A DNA stretch of 64,000 nt from the NCBI GenBank assembly GCA_001899285.1, contig MKWA01000015.1, positions 484,639-548,638 of the forward strand, written 5' to 3'. Below the pieces are notes generated by a model. It ran no database searches. It worked only from the letters and a program-made list of their open reading frames with translations, and had not been told where the DNA came from. Positions 28,309 through 36,551 of this stretch are shown here, piece by piece. Position 1 is the stretch's first letter; each line of letters starts with the position of its first letter. Origin of the DNA: Rhizobiales bacterium 64-17 (lineage in GTDB: Bacteria; Pseudomonadota; Alphaproteobacteria; Rhizobiales; Xanthobacteraceae). Position numbers and translations under genes: made by a program.

Positions 28309-29694
28309 TCAGCGGATCGGCTCGGCGTGGCCGATCACCCGCTTGATCAGCGGCGAACGCCGTTTCAGGCCGCGTTCCACCTTGTCGACCTTGTCGTGAA
28401 CCATCGCCACGGTGAGGCTAGGGTCCACCCGGCAGTGGAAATTGACGATCTCGCCATCGGCGGTTTCGCGGACCCGGACGTCGTGAACCTCGCGCACCAC
28501 CTTGCCGACGGCAGCGATCTCCGCCAGTGCCGCCGTGACCATGGCAACCCGCTCCGGCGGGGCTTCGCGTCCGGCGTCGACCGGTTGCAGCGGTTCGATA
28601 TGGGTCTCCACTTCGACAGTCGGCCCGAGTTCTTCCTCGATCGCTTCCTCGAGCTGGTCGGCGATGCGGTGCGCATCGACCAGCGTCAGCTTGCCGTCGA
28701 CCTCAAGGTCGAGCGACACCGAGAGCCGGTCGCCGATCTCGTGGACCGTGACATGGTGCACGGCGAGCGCGCGATTGCGCGCGATCACCATCACCTTCTC
28801 ATGGATGGTTTCATCATCGACCGCGCGCGGCTCGGTGGTGACATTCACTTCGGTGCGCGGGCTGTCCTTCATGATCGCGGCCGCGAGCCGGTCCTTGACG
28901 GCGCTGACGCGATCGAGCGGGAGGCCGCGATTGACCGCCACATCGAGGTCGATGAAATCCTTCTCGCCGGACGACCGCACGCGGATGCGTTCGACCGCGA
29001 CCACGCCCGGCATGCGGCGCGCAATCTCTACCACCCGTTCCCTGACGCCACGCGGCGCGGCATCGGTCAGCGTATCGACGGTGCGGCGCACGAGCCGCCA
29101 GCCGACGAGACAGATCAGGATCGCGACGGCGATGGCGGCGACTGCGTCCGCCCACGGCAGGCCCAGCCAGACACCGCCCAGGCCGGCCAGCACCGCCAGT
29201 GAAGACCAGAGGTCGGAGGAGAAGTGCAGGGCGTCGGCTTCCAGCGCCTGACTGCCGGTGGCTTTCGCGGCGCGCGACAGCGCCCGTGCGCGGAAGAAAT
29301 CGACAACAACCGAGCCGATCATCACCGCGAAGGCCCAGATGGTCGCTTCGACATGCACGCCCTCGTGGAAGAACAGGCGACGGATGGCCTCGAAGATAAC
29401 GGCCGCCGACAGCAGGAACAGCAACGCCGTCTCGGCGAGCGCCGAGATCGCCTCGACCTTGCCGTGCCCGTAGTGATGTTCGTCATCGGCCGGCTTGCCG
29501 GAAATGCGCACCGCGATGAGGGTCATCACCGTCGCGCCAAAATCGATCAGCGAATGGCCGGCTTCCGAGAGAATGCCGAGCGAGCCGGTCATGACACCGA
29601 CGACGGCTTTGGCGATGGTCAATCCGAGCGACGCGAACAGCGACGTCAGCGCAACGCGCTCTTTATATTTTTGGTCCATCGGCGATCCGGGCAT
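28309..29694 (-). CDS. Cation diffusion facilitator (CDF) metal exporter
   Basis: 461 residues. The N-terminal membrane domain has six helices beginning KERVALTSLFASLGLTIAKAVVG. Metal sites are visible as SEAGHSLIDFGA (helix 2, HxxxD), DDEHHYGHGKVEA after helix 2, and EADALHFSSDLWSS (helix 5, HxxxD). The C-terminal cytoplasmic part is unusually long and appears to hold two or more CDF dimerisation domains. It exports divalent metals such as Zn, Fe or Mn; the metal cannot be assigned. An ATG at 29679 (MDQKYKERV) is an alternative start. Confidence 0.88.
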   Translation of the reverse strand: MPGSPMDQKYKERVALTSLFASLGLTIAKAVVGVMTGSLGILSEAGHSLIDFGATVMTLIAVRISGKPADDEHHYGHGKVEAISALAETALLFLLSAAVIFEAIRRLFFHEGVHVEATIWAFAVMIGSVVVDFFRARALSRAAKATGSQALEADALHFSSDLWSSLAVLAGLGGVWLGLPWADAVAAIAVAILICLVGWRLVRRTVDTLTDAAPRGVRERVVEIARRMPGVVAVERIRVRSSGEKDFIDLDVAVNRGLPLDRVSAVKDRLAAAIMKDSPRTEVNVTTEPRAVDDETIHEKVMVIARNRALAVHHVTVHEIGDRLSVSLDLEVDGKLTLVDAHRIADQLEEAIEEELGPTVEVETHIEPLQPVDAGREAPPERVAMVTAALAEIAAVGKVVREVHDVRVRETADGEIVNFHCRVDPSLTVAMVHDKVDKVERGLKRRSPLIKRVIGHAEPIR

Positions 29695-29832
29695 GCGGCT
29701 TGCCCGCATCGCGTAGCGGGCCTGCTTGCATGCGTCAACGATCCGCTGCCATGCGGGTTTTTTGCGTTTGCGACTTATTCTCAGAGCAGACAAAGGTCGC
29801 CGTTGCGGCGCCGCTTGCCTTCCGTCACGATC

Positions 29833-29857
29833 ATCCTATGCCGAAACGGCATAGGAT
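29833..29857. promoter_or_regulatory. Palindromic operator at the LysR gene start
   Basis: An 11-base arm ATCCTATGCCG and its exact complement CGGCATAGGAT are separated by AAA, ending 9 bases before the LysR start codon. The overlap with the likely ribosome site fits autorepression. A degenerate copy lies at 30822-30839 before the operon this regulator probably controls. Confidence 0.65.
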
Positions 29858-29866
29858 GGACGAGCC

Positions 29867-30802
29867 ATGGAATTGAAGGAATTGCGGCATTTCGCGCGCG
29901 TGGCGCGGGCCGGGAGTTTCAGTCGTGCGGCGCAGGAATTACGGCTGGCGCAACCGGCTCTCAGCCGTCAGATCGCGAAGCTCGAGCGCGAACTCGGCGT
30001 GCCGCTGCTGGCGCGGCACGGCCGTGGCGTGCGCCTGACGACGGCAGGTTCCATGCTGCTGGAGCGGGCCGAGGCGATCGCGCATCTGGTGCGCCAGACC
30101 GGCGACGATATCCGCGAGGACCGTGCGCCCGCCGGCGGTCGCGTTACCGTCGGTGTGCCGCCGGCGGCGGGCCGTCTGCTGATCCCGCCGCTGGTGCGCC
30201 ATTTCCAGGCGGAGCGTCCGCAAACATCGCTGCATATCCGCGAAGGTGTCACGTCGACGTTGCAGGAATGGCTGCTCGACAAGCGCCTGGACGTGGCGCT
30301 GCTGCATAACCCGCCGCCGCTGGATACCTTGAATATCAAGCCTGTTCTGCAGGAGCGCATGTGGCTGATCGGGCCACCTCCCGGAGCGTCAGCCGCCGCA
30401 GATGCGCGCAGTTATCGGATCCGCGATCTCGGCGACCTGCCGCTGATCCTGCCGAGCCTCGCGCACAACAACCGCCGTTTGGTGGAGCAGGCGGCGCTGG
30501 AGCACGGCGTGCGGCTGCGGATCAAGATCGAGATCGACAGCGTCGCCTTCGCCAAGGCGATGGTCGAGGACGGGCTCGGCTATACGATCCTCACTTATGC
30601 CGCCGTCGAGGAAGAGGTCGCGCAAGGGCGCCTCGCAGCGTTCCCGATCCTGCGGCCGGTGTTGTCGACCACAGTTACGCTGGTGACGCTGACGGGCGCG
30701 CTGCCGCGTCTGACCGAGGAGACGGCGGCCACGCTGTTCGGCATCGCGCGCAATCTGGTGCGTGGCCGCCGCTGGAGCGGTTCGCACTGGATCGCGGCGT
30801 GA
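29867..30802 (+). CDS. LysR-family transcriptional regulator
   Basis: 311 residues. The N-terminal winged helix-turn-helix is complete (MELKELRHFARVARAGSFSR, RAAQELRLAQPALSRQIAKLE). The effector-binding domain has the two-lobed periplasmic-binding fold with VTVGVPPAAGRLLIPPLV and GLGYTILTYAAVEE. This is the CbbR/NAC-like branch that controls catabolic operons. It is followed on the same strand by a solute-binding protein, SDR and amidohydrolase, which it most likely regulates. The palindrome at 29833 and half-palindrome at 30822 are its candidate binding sites. Confidence 0.9.
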   Translation: MELKELRHFARVARAGSFSRAAQELRLAQPALSRQIAKLERELGVPLLARHGRGVRLTTAGSMLLERAEAIAHLVRQTGDDIREDRAPAGGRVTVGVPPAAGRLLIPPLVRHFQAERPQTSLHIREGVTSTLQEWLLDKRLDVALLHNPPPLDTLNIKPVLQERMWLIGPPPGASAAADARSYRIRDLGDLPLILPSLAHNNRRLVEQAALEHGVRLRIKIEIDSVAFAKAMVEDGLGYTILTYAAVEEEVAQGRLAAFPILRPVLSTTVTLVTLTGALPRLTEETAATLFGIARNLVRGRRWSGSHWIAA

Positions 30803-30821
30803 ACGGGATCAGTGTGTACTC

Positions 30822-30839
30822 TCATCCCATGCCGAAATG
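30822..30839. promoter_or_regulatory. Degenerate copy of the LysR operator before the catabolic operon
   Basis: TCATCCCATGCCGAAATG matches the left arm and centre of the palindrome at 29831-29848 with two mismatches, but the right arm has decayed. It is 90 bases before the binding-protein start. A second inverted repeat, GTTGTTG (30864-30870) and CAACAAC (30890-30896), lies between it and the gene. Confidence 0.5.
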
Positions 30840-30928
30840 ATATCGCCCGAAAACTTCCCCTGAGTTGTTGTCCGCGTTAGGCTTGGCGCCAACAACACAA
30901 CAACACCAGAACAATCAGGGAGGATCGG

Positions 30929-31909
30929 ATGACACGGTTCAGGACATCGCTCGGATTTTGGCTGGCCGGAATGGCGGTGGCTTTGCTGCCGGCACTGGCG
31001 GCGGCGCAGGACTTCCCGAGCAAGCCGATCAAATTGATCGTCCCGTTCCCGGCCGGTGGTCCGAACGACATCATCGCGCGCGCGGTCGGGCAGAAGATGG
31101 CCGACATTCTCAAACAGCCGGTGCTGATCGACAATCGCGGCGGGCAGGGCGGCGTGATCGGCACCGATATGGTCGCCAAGGCCGATCCCGATGGCTACAC
31201 GATCGCGGTGACGAGCGCCGGCGCGCTCGCCATCAGCCCGAGCATGCAGAAAATCGCGTATGACACGTTGAAGGATCTGGCGCCGGTGACGCTGGTCGCC
31301 AAGGTGCCGGAAATGCTGGTGGTGGCGACGAGCGTGCCGGCCAACAACATGAAGGAATTGGTGGCGCTCGCGAAAGCGCAGCCGGGCAAGCTCAATTTTG
31401 CCTCGTCCGGCCCCGGCAGTCTGCCGCATCTCGCCGGCGAACTGTTCAAGCTGACCGCGAAGATCGACATCGTCCATGTTCCGTATCGCGGCGCGGCGCC
31501 GGCGGTGAACGATCTGCTTGGCCAGCAGGTGCAGATGGTGTTCCTCGATCTGCCGGTGCTGTTGCCACAGGTGAATGCCGGCAAGCTCAAGCCGATCGCC
31601 CTCGGCGCGCCGCAGCGTGTCCCCAGTGCCAAGGATGTGCCGACCACGACCGAGGTTGGCATGCCCGACCTGCAGACCGAGAACTGGTACGGCATGGTCG
31701 CCCCGGCCAAAACGCCGCCGGCGGTCATCGCCAGGCTCAATCAGGCCGCAACGGAAGCGATGAAGGATAAGGCGGTGAAGGAGAAGCTCGCGGCCCAAGG
31801 CGCGACTTTGGTCGGTGACACGCCGGCGCAGTTCCGCACCTTCATAGAATCCGAAATCAAGAAATGGGCGAAGGTGATCAAGGACGCCGGCGTTCCGACC
31901 GAGAAATAA
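30929..31909 (+). CDS. Bug/TctC-family periplasmic solute-binding protein
   Basis: 326 residues. The signal peptide is cleaved near ALAAAQDFPSKP. The mature protein starts with the family motif KPIKLIVPFPAGGPNDIIARAVGQKM and contains ADPDGYTIAVTS and VPYRGAAPAVNDLLGQQVQM. Bug proteins bind carboxylates for tripartite tricarboxylate transporters or act as sensors; no TctAB genes are nearby, so it is an orphan of the usual kind. A GGGAGGA ribosome site precedes the ATG. It is first in an operon with the SDR (1-base gap) and the amidohydrolase. Confidence 0.9.
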   Translation: MTRFRTSLGFWLAGMAVALLPALAAAQDFPSKPIKLIVPFPAGGPNDIIARAVGQKMADILKQPVLIDNRGGQGGVIGTDMVAKADPDGYTIAVTSAGALAISPSMQKIAYDTLKDLAPVTLVAKVPEMLVVATSVPANNMKELVALAKAQPGKLNFASSGPGSLPHLAGELFKLTAKIDIVHVPYRGAAPAVNDLLGQQVQMVFLDLPVLLPQVNAGKLKPIALGAPQRVPSAKDVPTTTEVGMPDLQTENWYGMVAPAKTPPAVIARLNQAATEAMKDKAVKEKLAAQGATLVGDTPAQFRTFIESEIKKWAKVIKDAGVPTEK

Positions 31910-31910
31910 C

Positions 31911-32711
31911 GTGGCGGGGCGTCTCGACGGCAAGGTTGCGCTGATCACCGGGGCCGGCTGCGTCGGCCCCGGCTGGGGCAATGGTCGCGCGGCCGCCGTT
32001 CTGTTCGCACGCGAAGGCGCCAAGATCTTCGCCGTGGACCGAGACGCCGATGCGATGACCGAGACGCTGGCGCGCATCCGCGACGCGGGCGGCACGGTGG
32101 AAACTCACACCTGCGATGTGACCGACAGCGCGGCGGTGGCAGCGATGGTCGCCGCCTGTCAGGGGGCGTTCGGGCGCATCGATATCCTCGTCAACAATGT
32201 CGGCGGGTCGGCGCCAGGCGGTGTGGCGGAGTTGAGCGAGGATGTCTGGGACCGGCAGATTGATTACAATCTCGGCAGTGTGTTCCTCGCCTGCAAGCAC
32301 GTCATTCCGGTGATGATCGCGCAGGGTGGCGGCGCCATCGTCAACACGTCATCGACCTCGGGTTTGCGCTACACCGGCGCGCCGCAGGTGGGTTACGCGG
32401 CGACGAAAGCGGCGATCATCCAGTTCTCGCGGGTGACGGCGGTGCAATACGCCAAGCACAAGATTCGGGTGAACACGGTGGTGCCGGGACAGATGCATAC
32501 GCCGATGGTGGAGGCGCGGCTGGCCAAGCAGCGCGCCGGCGGCGATGTCGACGAATTGCTGCGTCAGCGCGTCGCCCGCATTCCGCTCGGTTTCATGGGC
32601 GATGGGCGCGACACCGCGAACGCGGCGCTGTTTCTCGCGTCCGACGAGGCGCGGTTCATTACCGGGACGGAGATCGTCGTCGATGGTGGCATGACCGCGC
32701 GATGCGATTGA
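31911..32711 (+). CDS. Short-chain dehydrogenase/reductase
   Basis: 266 residues with a GTG start. The N-terminal cofactor motif is TGAGCVGPGWGNGRA, an extended form of TGxxxGxG. NNVG lies at the fourth strand. The catalytic Ser is in NTSSTSGLRY, and the Tyr/Lys pair is in VGYAATKAAI. The C-terminal GTEIVVDGGMTA is typical. It oxidises or reduces a hydroxy/keto substrate with NAD(P). Operon context points to the same aromatic or carboxylate catabolic route as its neighbours. Confidence 0.9.
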   Translation: MAGRLDGKVALITGAGCVGPGWGNGRAAAVLFAREGAKIFAVDRDADAMTETLARIRDAGGTVETHTCDVTDSAAVAAMVAACQGAFGRIDILVNNVGGSAPGGVAELSEDVWDRQIDYNLGSVFLACKHVIPVMIAQGGGAIVNTSSTSGLRYTGAPQVGYAATKAAIIQFSRVTAVQYAKHKIRVNTVVPGQMHTPMVEARLAKQRAGGDVDELLRQRVARIPLGFMGDGRDTANAALFLASDEARFITGTEIVVDGGMTARCD

Positions 32712-32715
32712 TATC

Positions 32716-33603
32716 ATGACAGTGCCACGTGGCGACGATGCGCCGGCTTGCCTGCCGCCGCTCGACCATCCCAGTTCACCGAGTCTCGCTTTGCCGCCCG
32801 GCAGTTGCGATGCGCATTTCCATGTGTTCGGTCCGCGCGCGGTGTTTCCGTTCTCGCCGGAGCGCACCTTCACGCCGCAGGATGCGCCGAAGGAGCGCTT
32901 GTTCGCGCTGCATCGGATGCTTGGCTTCGAGCGCGGCGTCTTTGTGCAATCGGCGTGTCATGGCAGCGATCATGCCGTGCTGCTCGATCTGCTGGCTGCG
33001 GGAGCGGGCCGGTATCGCGGCGTCGCACTGCTGACGCCGCAGACGGCCGATGCGGAGATCGCGGAAATGCACGCGGCCGGCGTCTGCGGCGCGCGATTTC
33101 ATTTCTTCTCGCATCTCGGCGCGCCGACGCCTTACGACGAGATCCGTGCGGTGATCGACCGGATCGCGCCGCTCGGCTGGCATGTGGCGATCCATGTCGG
33201 CGGGCAGGGCGTGCTGGAGCAATACGACTTCATCGCGTCGATCCGCGCACCGGTGGTGATCGACCATATCGGCCGGATCGATGTGAGAGAGGGTTTGAAC
33301 GGCAACGCCTTCACGGCGCTGCGGCGGCTGCTTGATCGCGGCAATGTCTGGGTGAAGCTGTCGGGGACGGACCGCATCACGCGCGAAGCCTATCCCTATC
33401 GCGATGCCGTGCCGTTCGCGCGCGCACTGGCCGAACACGCACCGGAGCGCGTGGTGTGGGGCTCGGACTGGCCGCACCCGAACCACACGGCGGTTCCGGA
33501 CGATGGCGCGCTGGTCGATCTGATTGCCGCGATCGCACCCGACGACGCGATCCGCCGTCGCATGCTGGTCGACAACCCGGCGGCGCTGTTCGGTTTTCGG
33601 TGA
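32716..33603 (+). CDS. Metal-dependent amidohydrolase, LigI-like
   Basis: 295 residues of TIM-barrel amidohydrolase. The N-terminal CDAHFHVFGP gives the H-x-H metal or substrate motif. VIDHIGRIDVREGL lies in the middle, and the C-terminal GSDWPHPN carries the catalytic Asp. The overall pattern matches the 2-pyrone-4,6-dicarboxylate hydrolase branch, which opens lactone rings in lignin-derived aromatic breakdown. It could act on another lactone or dicarboxylate. It is the last gene of the LysR-adjacent operon and converges on ogt. Confidence 0.85.
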   Translation: MTVPRGDDAPACLPPLDHPSSPSLALPPGSCDAHFHVFGPRAVFPFSPERTFTPQDAPKERLFALHRMLGFERGVFVQSACHGSDHAVLLDLLAAGAGRYRGVALLTPQTADAEIAEMHAAGVCGARFHFFSHLGAPTPYDEIRAVIDRIAPLGWHVAIHVGGQGVLEQYDFIASIRAPVVIDHIGRIDVREGLNGNAFTALRRLLDRGNVWVKLSGTDRITREAYPYRDAVPFARALAEHAPERVVWGSDWPHPNHTAVPDDGALVDLIAAIAPDDAIRRRMLVDNPAALFGFR

Positions 33604-33607
33604 GACG

Positions 33608-34222
33608 TCAGAAACCGAACCCGCGTTGTGCCGGATCGGGCGCGTGCGCCGATTTCTGTGCCGGTTTGGCGGCCGCCTGAGCGGCGTCGAGATCGACACC
33701 TTCCAGCTTGAGCATGTGCAGTTTGGTGTCGACGCCGCCCGGCGCGGAGAAGCCGCCCGGCTTGCCGCCGGCCGCGAGCACGCGGTGGCAAGGAATAATC
33801 AGCGGCACCGGATTGCTGCCCATGGCCTGGCCGACGTCGCGCGCCATCATCGGCCCGCCGCCGATGGCTTTTGCCAGTCCGCCGTAGGTTGTCGTGCTGC
33901 CCCACGGCACCTGACGCAACGCCTCGTAGATGCGCCGGAACAGATCGTCTTCCGTGTCGAGATCGACCGGGACGCTTGAGAAGTCGATTTGTTCGCCGTC
34001 GAAGTAACGCCGCGCGGCGGCGATGATCGTCTCGATCTGCGGCGGCGGTGCGGCCGCCGTGCTGTCGAACCCGCGCAGCAGCAGCCGTTCCGCCGCCCCG
34101 GCATCGCGTGTCGGCAGGCGGAAGCGGACGACACCGGCTTCGTTCCAGGCGATGCCGCAGAAGCCGGCGGCGGTCTCGAACACATGGTGCCGGTTGCGGC
34201 GATGGGGTGCGGGGTTGGTCAT
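33608..34222 (-). CDS. ogt: Methylated-DNA-protein cysteine methyltransferase
   Basis: 204 residues. The active site IIPCHRVL holds the alkyl-accepting Cys, followed by GGKPGGFSAPGGVDTKLHMLKLEG. VPWGSTTTYGGLAKAIG precedes it as the helix-turn-helix region. It removes O6-alkyl groups from guanine in a single suicide transfer. The C-terminal tail of about 25 residues (Ala/Lys/Gln-rich) is an extension. The start at 34222 is preferred because GAAGGA lies 8 bases upstream; an ATG at 34231 is too close to that site. Last core-type gene before the accessory island. Confidence 0.92.
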   Translation of the reverse strand: MTNPAPHRRNRHHVFETAAGFCGIAWNEAGVVRFRLPTRDAGAAERLLLRGFDSTAAAPPPQIETIIAAARRYFDGEQIDFSSVPVDLDTEDDLFRRIYEALRQVPWGSTTTYGGLAKAIGGGPMMARDVGQAMGSNPVPLIIPCHRVLAAGGKPGGFSAPGGVDTKLHMLKLEGVDLDAAQAAAKPAQKSAHAPDPAQRGFGF

Positions 34223-34710
34223 GACGTCCATCCTTCGGGAGTGAATGTGGCGCGCAATGGCCCGCCCTGCCACCCGATTTCCACCGAAATCGGGTTCCAA
34301 AGGGCCGGCGGGTGGCGGGTTTACGCTCCGGGGCGGGCCCGGTTGTCTTCCGGCTCCCGGTTCAATAGGTACGGCGGACCAAGACCGCAGGATTAAGGAT
34401 CACGCGTGGCGTCATCGCCGGAAGCGCATCGCGCGCTGAAGCTCCGCTTCAGCGTCGCGCCTATGATGGATTGGACAGAGAGTTTATTGAAATCAAATAG
34501 TTAGACGTGGGTCGTGTGCAATTTCTGTGCACGCATGTTCTACGATTTTTTACTATTCGTTCTCGCAAAGTTGCCCTCTGCTGCTTTCGCTTTTGCGCCC
34601 CAGCACACTAAGCAACGTCAGCCATTTCAGATCTTACCGCGAACGCTCGCACGCGCGATGATCTCTTAGGTCGCGTTGAAGGACACTTGGCCACAATGGA
34701 GTAGCGGACG
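34223..34710. other. 488-base gap at the left border of the accessory island
   Basis: No gene is supported. Two long-arm inverted repeats are present: GGCCCGCCC (34259-34267) with GGGCGGGCC (34331-34339), and inside them GCCACCCG (34269-34276) with CGGGTGGC (34309-34316). From about 34440 onward the sequence is less GC-rich, and a GTGCA/TGCAC pair flanks a short AT core at about 34515-34531. No tRNA or integrase gene was found that would mark an attachment site. Confidence 0.5.
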
Positions 34711-36135
34711 ATGCTCTTCAAACGTTCCGAGGGGCTGACACCATCCGAGCGGCTTCTGGCCGAGCTTTGTGATCGTTCATTCCTGAAACTCTGGACCTAT
34801 CCCAATCTTTTCAAGAAGCCGAGCAAGGAGCTCACGGACCTCTTGGTCGTCTTTGGCAACGACGTGCTTGTGTTCTCGGACAAATCCTGTGCCTTTCCCT
34901 TGACCGGCGACTCGATGCTTGATTGGTCTCGTTGGTTTCGGCGGTCCGTCGCCCACTCGGCTCATCAGGTCGACCAGGCGGAACGCTGGCTTCGCACCTA
35001 TCCTGATCAGGTCTTCCTCGACACCAGATGCGCGGAGCCTCTTCCGATCCGTTTGCCGCCACTTACGGAGATGCGTGTTCACCGCATTTGCGTGGCACTG
35101 GGCGCGTTGGATCGAGCCAAGGCGGAAACCGGAGTGCGTGCGCTCAGGATCAATCCAAGAATTGTCGACGATGCCGAACCGTTCACGGTCGGCACAATAA
35201 GCCAAGCCCGCGGCTGGGTTCATGTATTCGACGAAGACAGTATCAAGGTCGTGCTGACGGAGCTCTCAACGACGTCCGACCTAATCCATTACCTGAACAG
35301 CAAGATGGCGCTCTTTGAAAACGGGAAATTTGTATACGCGGAATCTGAACTGGACATCTTGGCCTACTACCTGTGGAACGGCCGCAAGTTTCCGCAACAT
35401 GACAAGGAATATCGGCTCGAACCGGATTTGTGGGCGAAAGCGCAGGCGTCTCCCGAATTCCAGGCTGGGCGAGAGCGGAACAAGATAGGGCAGTTCTGGG
35501 ACGGTTTGATCGAATACGTCACCGGCCATTATTTGGCGCAGACGCTTGAGTTCGGGAACGAAATACAGATGTCCGATCACGAGCGACTGGTTAGAGCAAT
35601 GGCCGGTGAGACACGTTTCTCAAGGCGCATCCTGTCAAAACTCATTCTGGAGCGCGCCGAGATTGCCCGCAATAACGCGGTAAGCACATTGCTTCCCTCC
35701 GACCAGGCAGACATCAACTACGTCCTGTTCATCGGTCGCGGCGATCAAGGGAAGGATTACGCGGCGTACCGCGCCGATCGCATGCTTCACCTGAGGTCGC
35801 GATGCATCGCTGCAAAAGCGGTAAGACCGGAAAGGCGCTTCATCGTCGGGATTGCACTCGATGCACGTGGGATACGCGGCTCGTCTGAGGATTTCATTTT
35901 CTGGGACACAGCGGATTGGACGGAGGAGTCCATCTTAAGAGCGCAAAAGCTGCGTGAGGAACTTGGATACTTCCAGCCCGGCCAGGTCATTGAAAGCCAG
36001 ATGATTGAGGATGAATATCCGGCCGTGCGGACAACCAAGAATCTCGCGGCACTTGCGGACGAACTCTCCAGTCTTACGCTTGCTGAATCAGCGCAGCTTG
36101 CCGAGATGCTGCGGGACAGGTGGGCGCTGGTTTGA
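34711..36135 (+). CDS. Hypothetical protein with possible PD-(D/E)XK-like N-terminus
   Basis: 474 residues. The N-terminal segment LAELCDRSFLKLWTYPNLFKK, then KELTDLLVVFGNDVLVFSDK, resembles the start of restriction-endonuclease-fold proteins: a Glu on a helix, then Asp-LLVVF and a second strand ending in S-D-K in place of the usual E-x-K. The rest has no motif I recognise; RFIVGIALDARG and ESILRAQKLREELG suggest a second alpha/beta domain. It is the first gene of the island, is preceded by a long non-coding gap and is followed by another, so it is probably transcribed alone. Nuclease function is a weak inference. Confidence 0.7.
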   Translation: MLFKRSEGLTPSERLLAELCDRSFLKLWTYPNLFKKPSKELTDLLVVFGNDVLVFSDKSCAFPLTGDSMLDWSRWFRRSVAHSAHQVDQAERWLRTYPDQVFLDTRCAEPLPIRLPPLTEMRVHRICVALGALDRAKAETGVRALRINPRIVDDAEPFTVGTISQARGWVHVFDEDSIKVVLTELSTTSDLIHYLNSKMALFENGKFVYAESELDILAYYLWNGRKFPQHDKEYRLEPDLWAKAQASPEFQAGRERNKIGQFWDGLIEYVTGHYLAQTLEFGNEIQMSDHERLVRAMAGETRFSRRILSKLILERAEIARNNAVSTLLPSDQADINYVLFIGRGDQGKDYAAYRADRMLHLRSRCIAAKAVRPERRFIVGIALDARGIRGSSEDFIFWDTADWTEESILRAQKLREELGYFQPGQVIESQMIEDEYPAVRTTKNLAALADELSSLTLAESAQLAEMLRDRWALV

Positions 36136-36551
36136 ATTCCCTGACGTTTGACCTCGATTGAAGGCAATGGTCAGGTAGACACTGCGTGCCAGACACCTTC
36201 GTTGACTCGTCCTGCGTCAGAATAAGTAAGGCACGTAAGATTCGGCTTGAGATCCGAACAAAAATTGCTCGATCCGGTGGCCCAGCCTCGGCCAGCGAGC
36301 GTGCCATTGCAACTCCGCCCGTGTGCGATGGTAGTCGTCAAGCGTGATCGGTGTCGGACTTCCGCCGGATCGACGCGCAGGACGTCGTCTTTTCCACGAG
36401 CAAATAGGCTGACCGAGCGCGTCCAAAGATTGTACGGGCATGGCGGTGGCCGCAGTGAATACGTCGCGTATTGCGACGCAGGAACATGAATTAGCCGAAA
36501 AGTTCAATGCCGTGTTGCGGAGCACGCCCCGGTTGCACTAGCGTGGCGTTC
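36136..36551. other. 416-base gap between two island genes
   Basis: Open frames on both strands (36217-36525 minus, 36247-36489 plus) lack ribosome sites and have compositions typical of shadow frames; no conserved motif was seen. The region may hold the promoter of the helicase gene or remnants of a decayed gene. Confidence 0.4.

Noticed and set aside
36217-36525. 102-codon open frame on the minus strand in the gap before the helicase gene
   Set aside because: No ribosome site, no conserved motif, and a competing plus-strand frame with shadow-like composition; it is treated as non-coding.
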